64,000 nt of DNA. Origin: an uncultured Oscillospiraceae bacterium (GTDB lineage Bacteria; Bacillota; Clostridia; Oscillospirales; Oscillospiraceae). The stretch lies in the NCBI GenBank assembly GCA_910579775.1, contig CAJTUE010000001.1:310001-374000 (forward strand), read 5' to 3'. This document shows positions 50,447-57,305 of this stretch, in pieces. Positions within the stretch are counted from its first letter, which is position 1. Each line of letters starts with the position of its first letter. The notes under the pieces were generated by a model. That model ran no database searches and was not told the origin of the DNA. It worked only from the letters and a program-made list of their open reading frames with translations. The position numbers were made by a program, and so were the translations under genes.

Positions 50447-52054
50447 ATGAAAAAGATCATTGCCTTTACGCTGGCCGTGTGTATGGCGGCCACCTCCGCC
50501 CTGGCCCTTACGCCCGTCCAGCTGGACGGCATCCTGGCCGAACGGTATCCGGCCTCCGTCCCCCAGGCGGTGACCCAGGCCGCCACCGTGGAGGACAAGC
50601 TGGCCGCCCTGGGCGACCCCTACGCGCGTTATATGACCGCAGAGGAATACGCCGACTTTCAGGCGTCGATGAGCGAGGGTGAGCAGGCGGTGGGCGCTAC
50701 CGTTACCGCCGCTCTGGAGGACGGCCATGTGGGTCGGATCGTCATCTCCGTTTTTGGCCCGGGCACCTATGAGGGGCTGAAGACCGCTGTCAACACTCAC
50801 GACGCCGCCGCGGACCGCTGGATCGTGGATCTGCGTGGCAACACCGGCGGGGACCTGCGGGGCGCGGTGGACGCCATGTCGGTGTTCATGGGCAAGGGCG
50901 ATCTGGTGTATCTGCGTGAGAAGGGGGACAAGCTGTACTGCGCCGCCAGCGACACCGCCAAGGAGAGCATGGACCCGGTGATCGCCCTGGTGGACAGCCG
51001 CACCGCCTCCGCCGCCGAGCTGTTTGCCGCCAACGTCCGGGACCGCCAGCGGGGCATCATCATCGGCAGCCGTACCTATGGCAAGGGTGTAGCCCAGAGC
51101 CTCTTTACCGCCAAGGAATATCCCCAGGCATTTGCCGACGGGTCCGCCCTGCTGCTGACCACCGGCTATGCCTTTTCCGACAGCCTGACCACCGCCAACG
51201 TCATGGGGGTGATCCCCACCCTCCTGGTGGACGACGCCATGACCGAGCCTGTGGCCAAGCTGCTGTGCGCCAAAGCCCCCGCCGGAGACAACAGCGGGAC
51301 TCTTCGGGTCCACCTGGGCCGCTGGAGGTGGTATGTAGACCTGGCCGCCGCCCAGGCGCGGCCGGAGGTCTTTGCCGCTCTGCTGGAGGCCCTGCCGCCC
51401 CAGACCGACCTCTATCTGGGCAGTGGGAGCGGCTGGGAAAAGCAGTCGGTGGCGGCGGTCGCCGCGCGCTACGGGAAGGGCGTTTCCTCCCGGAGTTTTT
51501 CCGATGTGGGAGCCAGTGAATACGCCGACGCCATCAACACCCTGAAGACCTACGGTATTTTGAAGGGCAACGCCGCAGGAGATTTTATGCCCAAAGCCAC
51601 GCTGGACCGGGCTTCCCTCTGCGCTCTGCTGGCCCAGGCGATGGACTATCCCAAATCCAACGATGCGCCTGCCTTCCCGGATACCCCAGCCGACGCCTGG
51701 TACACCCCCTATGTCACCACCCTCAGTCAAATGGGGGTCGTCAACGGCTATGACGACGGTCTGTTCCATCCCAATGACCCCATTCCCCACCAGCAGTTCA
51801 TGGTCATTCTGGCCCGGATCATTGCCAACACCAACCACACCTGTCACGCCGCGCTGGCGGCGGGGATTCCGGATGAGGACGCCGCCTCCGGGGCCTATGA
51901 CGCTTACGACCCTTGGGCGCGCACCGGGGTCTGGGTCTTGGATGGCTGGTGGCACGCTCCTGCCAAGGCCATCGCACCTAAGGCGCCCACCACCCGAGAG
52001 GAAGCGGCCTATGATCTCTACTCTGCCCTCAACGGCTTGGGTTTGATCCCCTGA
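50447..52054 (+). CDS. S41-type peptidase without PDZ domain, with SLH domains
   Basis: The 535-residue exported protein has a signal peptide (1-21, MKKIIAFTLAVCMAATSALA), an N-terminal helical part with KLAALGDPYARYMTAEEY (typical of C-terminal processing proteases), and the S41 core with DLRGNTGGDL, the serine in DSRTASAAELFAAN (about S188) and the lysine in SRTYGKGVAQ (about 210). The PDZ domain that normally sits between the helical part and the core is missing. After a spacer come two SLH domains (about 350-395 and 415-460) and a third, weaker one (to 535), which would bind the enzyme to the cell wall. ATG 50447 has GGGGA 6-7 bases upstream; TTG 50429 is rejected. Confidence 0.87.
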   Translation: MKKIIAFTLAVCMAATSALALTPVQLDGILAERYPASVPQAVTQAATVEDKLAALGDPYARYMTAEEYADFQASMSEGEQAVGATVTAALEDGHVGRIVISVFGPGTYEGLKTAVNTHDAAADRWIVDLRGNTGGDLRGAVDAMSVFMGKGDLVYLREKGDKLYCAASDTAKESMDPVIALVDSRTASAAELFAANVRDRQRGIIIGSRTYGKGVAQSLFTAKEYPQAFADGSALLLTTGYAFSDSLTTANVMGVIPTLLVDDAMTEPVAKLLCAKAPAGDNSGTLRVHLGRWRWYVDLAAAQARPEVFAALLEALPPQTDLYLGSGSGWEKQSVAAVAARYGKGVSSRSFSDVGASEYADAINTLKTYGILKGNAAGDFMPKATLDRASLCALLAQAMDYPKSNDAPAFPDTPADAWYTPYVTTLSQMGVVNGYDDGLFHPNDPIPHQQFMVILARIIANTNHTCHAALAAGIPDEDAASGAYDAYDPWARTGVWVLDGWWHAPAKAIAPKAPTTREEAAYDLYSALNGLGLIP

Positions 52055-52063
52055 ACGATATAA

Positions 52064-52102
52064 AGAGAAAGACGCTTGGCGAAAGCCAAGCGTCTTTCTC
52101 TT
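52064..52102 (+). terminator. Terminator of the S41-SLH gene
   Basis: AGAGAAAGACGCTTGGC-GAAA-GCCAAGCGTCTTTCTCT, 17 bp perfect. Confidence 0.9.
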
Positions 52103-52139
52103 ACTTACCCCAATAGAACATCCAGAGGCACCCGCGAGA

Positions 52140-52212
52140 GCGGGGACGCGCCAGTAGGCGCGCAAATTTCGCGCGCAGCGCGGAATTTGCGGAGGGCGAG
52201 CTTTGCCCGCCC
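52140..52212. repeat. Cluster of inverted repeats downstream of spoIVA
   Basis: GCAAATTTCGCGC-GCA-GCGCGGAATTTGC (52162-52190, 13 bp with one wobble), flanked by GCGCC-AGTA-GGCGC (52149-52162) and GGGCGAGCTTTGCCC (52194-52208). It lacks a T tract, so it is a palindromic intergenic element rather than a plain terminator, though it may stop spoIVA transcription. Confidence 0.5.
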
Positions 52213-52219
52213 GAGCATT

Positions 52220-53695
52220 TTAAAGGATAATACAAATGAGGCCGCCGGAGCCCTCGTTGATGATGCGCTGAAGAGTCTCCTGAAGCTTGAAGCGGGCGTC
52301 GTCGGGCATCCGCTTCAGCTTGGCCTGCAGGTCCTCACTGACCAGCTCCTGGAAGGACTTACCAAAGATGTTGGACTGCCAGATCTTCCCCGAATCTCCC
52401 TGGAACTCCTGGAGCAGATACTCCGCCATTTCCTCCGACTGCTTTTCGTTGCCCACGATGGGGGAGACCTCGGTCTGAATGTCCGCCCGGATCATGTGGA
52501 TGGAGGGAGCGGAGGCCCGCATCCGTACGCCGTAACGCCCGCCCTGCTTGACGATCTCCGGCTCCTCCAGGGTCAGCTCCTCCAGGGCGGGGACAACGAT
52601 GCCGTAGCCGGTGGCCTTGACCTGCTCCAGCGCCCCCGCCACCTTGTCATATTCGCACTTGACCCGGCTCAGCTGGGTGAGCAGGCTCAAGAGGTCGCCA
52701 TCATCCCGGATGGGGAAGCCGGAGCGCTCGGCCAGGGTCTCATAGAACAGACTGCGGGGCAGCTCCAGCCGGGCCGCCGCCTGACCGCTGCCCAGGGCGA
52801 TGGAGGACAGGGTGCTGGCGCTGACCCACTGGCACTCGCCCATGGCAGCCAGGGCCCCGTCCACGTCCCGCACTTTGCGCAGGCTGGCCGCGCTCTGGCG
52901 GATGGATTGGAAGAGCCCCGCCTTAATGGGATGTTCAAAGGGCAGGGCGTCCACCCAGGGGGGCAGGAACAGGTCCAGCTCCCGCAGGGGAAATTCCCGC
53001 AGGACCGAGCCGATGATGTCCCGGACGGCGTCTTCTCCCAGCTCCAGGCAGTTGGCCGCGATGCAGGACACGCCATAACGCTGGCTCAGATCTTCGCGCA
53101 GGGCCTGGGCCTCGGGAGAGTGGGGATAGGCGGAGTTGAGCAGAAGGACAAAGGGCTTGCCCAGTTCCTTCAGCTCGCCTACTACCCGTTCCTCTGCCTC
53201 AATGTAATCCGCACGGGGAATGTCGGTGATGGTGCCGTCGGTGGTGACCACCACACCGATGGTGGAGTGGTCCGCGATGACCTTGCGGGTGCCGATCTCG
53301 GCGGCGTCGGTCATGGGAATGGCCTGGGGAAACCAAGGGGTCATGACCATTCGGGGCGCCCCCTCCTCGTCGGCGCCAATGGCGCCGGGGACCAGATATC
53401 CCACGCAGTCGATGAGCCGTACCGAGCAGGCGGCCTCGCCCCCCAGGTCGATGGTCACCGCCTCCTCGGGGACGAACTTTGGCTCGGCGGTCATTACCGT
53501 CCGGCCCGAGCCGGACTGAGGCAACTCGTCCCGGGCCCGGTCCCGGCGGTAGGCGTTGTCGATGCCGGGGAGCACCATGGTCTCCATAAAGCGTTTGATA
53601 AAGGTGGATTTTCCGGTCCGTACCGGGCCCACCACACCAATGTAGACGTCCCCTTGGGTGCGCTGGGCGATGTCCTCATAGATCAATTCGTTCAC
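52220..53695 (-). CDS. spoIVA: Stage IV sporulation protein A
   Basis: SpoIVA is the ATPase that polymerises on the forespore and forms the basement of the spore coat. The 491-residue protein has GPVRTGKSTFIKRFME (P-loop, about 24-39), GSGRTVMTAEPKFVPEEAV, LIDCVGYLVPGA (Walker B) and the C-terminal end GLICIIL needed for localisation in Bacillus. It is essentially complete and highly conserved. Its SigE-type promoter on the minus strand fits mother-cell expression. It is divergent from sigG. Confidence 0.98.
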   Translation of the reverse strand: MNELIYEDIAQRTQGDVYIGVVGPVRTGKSTFIKRFMETMVLPGIDNAYRRDRARDELPQSGSGRTVMTAEPKFVPEEAVTIDLGGEAACSVRLIDCVGYLVPGAIGADEEGAPRMVMTPWFPQAIPMTDAAEIGTRKVIADHSTIGVVVTTDGTITDIPRADYIEAEERVVGELKELGKPFVLLLNSAYPHSPEAQALREDLSQRYGVSCIAANCLELGEDAVRDIIGSVLREFPLRELDLFLPPWVDALPFEHPIKAGLFQSIRQSAASLRKVRDVDGALAAMGECQWVSASTLSSIALGSGQAAARLELPRSLFYETLAERSGFPIRDDGDLLSLLTQLSRVKCEYDKVAGALEQVKATGYGIVVPALEELTLEEPEIVKQGGRYGVRMRASAPSIHMIRADIQTEVSPIVGNEKQSEEMAEYLLQEFQGDSGKIWQSNIFGKSFQELVSEDLQAKLKRMPDDARFKLQETLQRIINEGSGGLICIIL

Positions 53696-53732
53696 TTGCG
53701 ATTCCTCCTCACGGCTCTGGCCTTGTCTCTAC

Positions 53733-53761
53733 ACTGTATGGCCAGGCCCGTGGGATTATTC
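53733..53761 (-). promoter_or_regulatory. SigE-type promoter of spoIVA
   Basis: Minus strand GAATAAT (53755-53761), 14 bases, CATACAGT (53733-53740). This matches the SigE consensus (KMATATW, 14-15 bases, CATACANT) in 6 of 7 and 8 of 8 positions. Start site near 53725, about 30 bases before ATG 53695. Confidence 0.75.
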
Positions 53762-53851
53762 CTGCCATTGGAGGAAGGAGGCCTGAAAGAAGAGCTGGAA
53801 AAATCCATCGAAAGGAGTCAGCGAGAAAAAAATAAAGCCCCGCCCGGGCCG

Positions 53852-53880
53852 GTATGAAACCCTACGCCGCGGAGATACTG
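53852..53880 (+). promoter_or_regulatory. Candidate SigF/SigG-type promoter of sigG
   Basis: GTATG (53852-53856) and GGAGATACTG (53871-53880), the latter fitting GGnnAnAHTR fully; the spacer (14) is one or two bases short of the usual value. It lies 34 bases before ATG 53914 and fits forespore expression. Confidence 0.35.
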
Positions 53881-53913
53881 GAAGGGTCAACAAACGATGC
53901 GGGAGGCGGGTCC

Positions 53914-54684
53914 ATGCAGGGCAAGGTCGAGCTGAGCGGAGTGAATACCTCCAAGCTGAAGGTGCTGAAAAACGAAGAGACCATGGCGCTGCTCCGCCGG
54001 GTCAAGGAAGGGGACATGGAGGCCCGTGACCAGCTAATCCAGGGCAACCTCCGGCTGGTGCTCTCGGTCATCCAGAAGTTCATGGGCCGGGGGGAGAACG
54101 CCGACGACCTCTTTCAGGTGGGGTGTATTGGCCTGATGAAGGCCATTGATAATTTTAATGTGGATCTGGATGTGCGCTTCAGCACGTATGGAGTTCCAAT
54201 GATCGTGGGGGAAGTGCGCCGGTATCTGCGGGACAACAGCGCGATACGGGTATCACGCTCCATGAGAGACACCGCGTACAAGGTGCTCCAGGCGAAGGAA
54301 AAGTATGTGGCGGAGCATCAGCGGGAGCCGTCGCTGGAGCAGCTGGCGGACATTTTGGAGATCCCTCGGGAGGAGATCGTGTTCGCGCTGGACGCGATCG
54401 CGGACCCGGTGAGCCTCTATGAGCCGGTGTATGAGTCCGGCGGAGATACGGTCTATGTGATGGACCAGGTGAAGGACAAGAAGAACACGGACGAGAGCTG
54501 GCTGGAGCATATCGCGCTCAGCGAGGCCATGAGCAAGCTCAGCGACCGGGAAAAGCGCATCCTGGCCCTGCGGTTCTTTAAGGGAAAGACGCAGATGGAG
54601 GTCTCCTCGGAGATCGGCATCTCCCAAGCACAGGTGTCCAGGCTGGAGAAAAACGCCCTCGCGCAGATACGGAAGAGTATGTAG
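53914..54684 (+). CDS. sigG: Forespore RNA polymerase sigma-G factor
   Basis: SigG directs late forespore transcription. The 256-residue protein has the N-terminal KVELSGVNTSKLKVLKNEET characteristic of SigG, region 2 (NLRLVLSVIQKF, DLFQVGCIGLMKAIDNFN), region 3 and region 4 (EVSSEIGISQAQVSRLEKNA). ATG 53914 (GGGAGG 7 bases upstream) gives the family N-terminus; ATG 53854 would add 20 residues without support and would overlap the candidate promoter. In Bacillus sigG follows spoIIGA-sigE; here it lies divergent from spoIVA. Confidence 0.95.
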   Translation: MQGKVELSGVNTSKLKVLKNEETMALLRRVKEGDMEARDQLIQGNLRLVLSVIQKFMGRGENADDLFQVGCIGLMKAIDNFNVDLDVRFSTYGVPMIVGEVRRYLRDNSAIRVSRSMRDTAYKVLQAKEKYVAEHQREPSLEQLADILEIPREEIVFALDAIADPVSLYEPVYESGGDTVYVMDQVKDKKNTDESWLEHIALSEAMSKLSDREKRILALRFFKGKTQMEVSSEIGISQAQVSRLEKNALAQIRKSM

Positions 54685-54693
54685 CGTGTCAAC

Positions 54694-54728
54694 AAAACCA
54701 CGCCGGGTATACGCCCGGCGTGGTTTTG
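54694..54728 (+). terminator. Terminator of sigG
   Basis: AAAACCACGCCGGG-TATA-CGCCCGGCGTGGTTTT, perfect stem apart from the loop. Confidence 0.92.
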
Positions 54729-54741
54729 TGTTATACTGTTC

Positions 54742-54773
54742 TTGAGAAAAGCTTGAGATTTACGGGGCAGAAT
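54742..54773 (+). promoter_or_regulatory. Promoter/operator of the two-component operon (TTGAG direct repeat)
   Basis: TTGAG at 54742 and again at 54753 (11-bp period), the second followed by ATTTAC, then CAGAAT (54768-54773) as -10. The same layout recurs at 56568-56599 before the ABC genes: the second repeat and the -10 are 15 bases apart start to start in both. Confidence 0.6.
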
Positions 54774-54802
54774 AAACGGACGATCGAGAAAGGGGCGGCG
54801 GT

Positions 54803-55474
54803 GTGAGACAGAAGCTGTTGATCGCAGATGACGAGCCGGGGATCGTGGATATGCTGTGTACTTACTTTGCCCCGCGCTATGACGTGCTCACCGCCTGCAG
54901 CGGGGAAGAGGCGGCACGCAAGGCGGGGCAGGGACCGGACTTGATATTGCTGGATATCAATATGCCGGGGATGGACGGGCTGAGCGTCTGCCGGACCGTC
55001 CGGGCGCACGTTACCTGCCCTATTCTTTTTTTGACGGCGCGGACCGAGTCGGCGGACAAGATCGAAGGGTTTCGGGCGGGGGCGGACGACTATATCGTCA
55101 AGCCCTTCGACCTGGACGAGCTGGCCGCCCGGGTGGAGGCTCATTTGCGGCGGGAACAGCGGCGCAGCGGTCCGGCGGCGGCGCGGTTTTTCGGAGAGCT
55201 GGCGGTGGACTACGCTGCCAGGACGGTCACGGCGGGCAGTGAGACGGTGACCCTTTCCCGCCGGGAATTTGATATCGTGGAACTGCTTTCCCTCCACCCG
55301 GGGCAGGTGTTTGACCGGGAGCGTATTTATGAGGCGGTTTGGGGCATCGATGGGGAAGGCAGCAGCGACACGGTGATGGAGCACATCCGAAAGATCCGCG
55401 CCAAGCTGGCCCGCCATACGCTCCACAGTTATATCAAGACGGTTTGGGGGTGCGGCTACAAATGGAACGGCTGA
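54803..55474 (+). CDS. OmpR-family response regulator
   Basis: A 223-residue regulator: receiver domain with acidic pocket DDE (9-11), phosphorylation site D51 in LLDINMP, Thr in TARTES and K in VKPFD; then a winged-helix DNA-binding domain (about 125-223, LSRREFDIVELLSLHPGQVF and YIKTVWGCGYKW). GTG 54803 is used, with AAAGGGG nearby. The sensor kinase follows and overlaps by 13 bases. OmpR-type regulators bind direct repeats; the TTGAG repeats before this operon and before the ABC genes are the likely targets. Confidence 0.95.
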   Translation: MRQKLLIADDEPGIVDMLCTYFAPRYDVLTACSGEEAARKAGQGPDLILLDINMPGMDGLSVCRTVRAHVTCPILFLTARTESADKIEGFRAGADDYIVKPFDLDELAARVEAHLRREQRRSGPAAARFFGELAVDYAARTVTAGSETVTLSRREFDIVELLSLHPGQVFDRERIYEAVWGIDGEGSSDTVMEHIRKIRAKLARHTLHSYIKTVWGCGYKWNG

Positions 55475-56571
55475 AGAACATGAGCCTTCGCAAGTCCTTT
55501 TTCCTTCTGACCCTGTGCGGCCTGCTGGCGGCGGTGGTCCTGGCGGCGGCACTTTGGGGCGTATGTCTTGCGGTCTCATCCCAATATCCCAGGGGCGGAG
55601 TGGTCATCAGCGGGAGCGAGATGATAGAGTCCCTGCCCGGGCCGACGCCGGAGCAGCTGCGGCTTTTGAAGGCGCTGGACGTGATCGGCCTGCTGGGCTG
55701 GGTCCTGTTTCCCGTGGCGGGGCTGGCCGCGGCGGGGGCGCTCTTTTACCGATGGAAATTGGAGGAGCCGATCCACATTTTGCTGGAGGGGACCAGGCGC
55801 ATCCAAAGCCACGACCTGGACTTTACCCTCCCACAGCCCTCCGGCGACGAACTGGGGCAGGTCTGCGGGGCCTTTGAGGTCATGCGTGCCGAGCTTTTGA
55901 AAACCAACCGGGAACTGTGGCGGCAGGCGGATGAACGAAAGCGGCTCAACGCCGCCTTTGCCCATGATCTGCGCAACCCCATCACCGTGCTGAAGGGGAG
56001 CGTCAAGTTTTTGGACCAGGACCCGGCGGACAAGCGGGCGTTGGAGCGGCTGGGGACTTACACCGCGCGGCTGGAACAATATGTGGAGGCCATGAGCTCC
56101 GTCCAACGCCTGGAGCAGCTGCCTGTGCAGGCCGCAGACGTGGCGTTGGAGCTCCTGCGTTCGGAGCTGGAGGAAACGGCGCGGTTGTTTGCCCCGAACT
56201 TAGAGGTGATGGTCTCCGCGTCGAGGACAGGAACAGCTTGGATCGACCACGGGATCTTTCTCACGGCGGCGGAAAACCTGATCGGCAACGCCGCCCGGTA
56301 TGCCGAAAGGAAAATCGAGGTTGAATTGACCGTGGATGGCCCCGCTCTTTCCCTGCGCGTCGCTGACGACGGCCCCGGTTTTCCTGCGGCCCTATTGAAG
56401 GACGGCCCTAAGCCCTTTGACAAAACAGATGGGGGCGGGGCGCACCTCGGCATGGGCCTTTACAGTGTCTCTCTCCTGTGCGCCAAGCACGGCGGAGCTC
56501 TGTGTTTGAAAAACCGCAGGGAGGGCGGCGCCGCGGTCACGGCGAAATTTTACATGGAGGACAAGTCTTGA
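55462..56571 (+). CDS. Sensor histidine kinase
   Basis: The 369-residue membrane kinase has two membrane helices (about 12-34 and 74-95) with about 38 residues outside, a HAMP-like linker, the phosphoacceptor His in FAHDLRNPITVLKGS (H168), the N box NLIGNAARYAE, and the G box DDGPGFP with GAHLGMGLYSV. The short external loop suggests it senses through the membrane or via the ABC permease encoded downstream. ATG 55462 overlaps the regulator; ATG 55480 is possible. The stop codon lies within the operator of the ABC operon. Confidence 0.93.
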   Translation: MERLKNMSLRKSFFLLTLCGLLAAVVLAAALWGVCLAVSSQYPRGGVVISGSEMIESLPGPTPEQLRLLKALDVIGLLGWVLFPVAGLAAAGALFYRWKLEEPIHILLEGTRRIQSHDLDFTLPQPSGDELGQVCGAFEVMRAELLKTNRELWRQADERKRLNAAFAHDLRNPITVLKGSVKFLDQDPADKRALERLGTYTARLEQYVEAMSSVQRLEQLPVQAADVALELLRSELEETARLFAPNLEVMVSASRTGTAWIDHGIFLTAAENLIGNAARYAERKIEVELTVDGPALSLRVADDGPGFPAALLKDGPKPFDKTDGGGAHLGMGLYSVSLLCAKHGGALCLKNRREGGAAVTAKFYMEDKS

Positions 56572-56599
56572 GGTTTGTTTGAGATTTGCACGCTACACT
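56568..56599 (+). promoter_or_regulatory. Promoter/operator of the ABC exporter operon (TTGAG direct repeat)
   Basis: TTGAG at 56568 (overlapping the kinase stop) and at 56579, the second followed by ATTTGC, then TACACT (56594-56599). Conserved against 54742-54773 as cTTGAGnnnnGnTTGAGATTTnC. No good -35 hexamer is present, as expected for an activated promoter. Confidence 0.6.
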
Positions 56600-56630
56600 C
56601 TCCTTACACCAGATAAGGAGGGTGTTTTTT

Positions 56631-57305
56631 ATGGTCATTGAAGGCAAGGAACTGTCGAAAATCTACGGAAGCGGTGAAAACCGTGTGGTGGCCCTGGACA
56701 AGGCGTCGCTCATCATTACTCCCGGCGACCTGATCTCCATCATGGGACCGTCGGGCAGCGGGAAGAGCACGCTTCTGCATTTGCTGTCCGGGTTGGACCG
56801 GCCCACGTCCGGAACTCTTACCTACGACGGCAAGGACATTTACAGCCTGTCCGACAAGGAGCTGTCCGCCTTTCGCCGCCGGCGCGTCGGGTTTATCTTC
56901 CAGCAGTTCCATCTGCTGCCCGTGCTGACGGCAAGGGAGAACATCATCATGCCTCTGCTGCTGGACAAACGACAGCCGGATGAGGGGTATCTGGAGCATC
57001 TGACGGAGCTTTTGGGCATCTCTGACCGCTTGAGCCACCTGCCCCATGAGTTGTCCGGGGGACAGCAGCAACGGGTCGCCATCGCCCGGGCCCTCATCAC
57101 AAAGCCCGATGTGATCTTTGCCGACGAGCCCACAGGCAATCTGGACAGTAAAAGCGGCGGCGAGGTGATGGAGCTTTTGAAGACGGTGGGGGAGGACACA
57201 GGCAAGGCTCTGGTGGTCATCACCCACGACAGCCGCGTCGCGGCCATGGCCCGGCGGCGGTTCACCATTGTGGACGGGGTGTTGTCGGAGGTGACAGAGG
57301 GATGA
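56631..57305 (+). CDS. ABC transporter ATP-binding protein
   Basis: A 224-residue ATPase of the MacB/LolD/BceA group: Walker A GPSGSGKSTLLHLLSG (about 38-53), Q loop FIFQQFHLLP, signature LSGGQQQRVAIARAL and Walker B IFADEPTGNLDS, with the H loop THD. AAGGAGG precedes ATG 56631; the frame upstream to 56586 would include the promoter and is rejected. It overlaps the permease gene by 4 bases (ATGA). Confidence 0.95.
   Translation: MVIEGKELSKIYGSGENRVVALDKASLIITPGDLISIMGPSGSGKSTLLHLLSGLDRPTSGTLTYDGKDIYSLSDKELSAFRRRRVGFIFQQFHLLPVLTARENIIMPLLLDKRQPDEGYLEHLTELLGISDRLSHLPHELSGGQQQRVAIARALITKPDVIFADEPTGNLDSKSGGEVMELLKTVGEDTGKALVVITHDSRVAAMARRRFTIVDGVLSEVTEG

Noticed and set aside
52076..53857. Plus-strand frame of 593 codons opposite spoIVA
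   Set aside because: Antisense of a highly conserved sporulation gene; no protein family resemblance.
53738..53857. 39-codon frame starting MARPVGLFLPLEEGG before sigG
   Set aside because: Its ATG lies inside the SigE -10 element of spoIVA on the other strand and it has no ribosome binding site; coding is unlikely.
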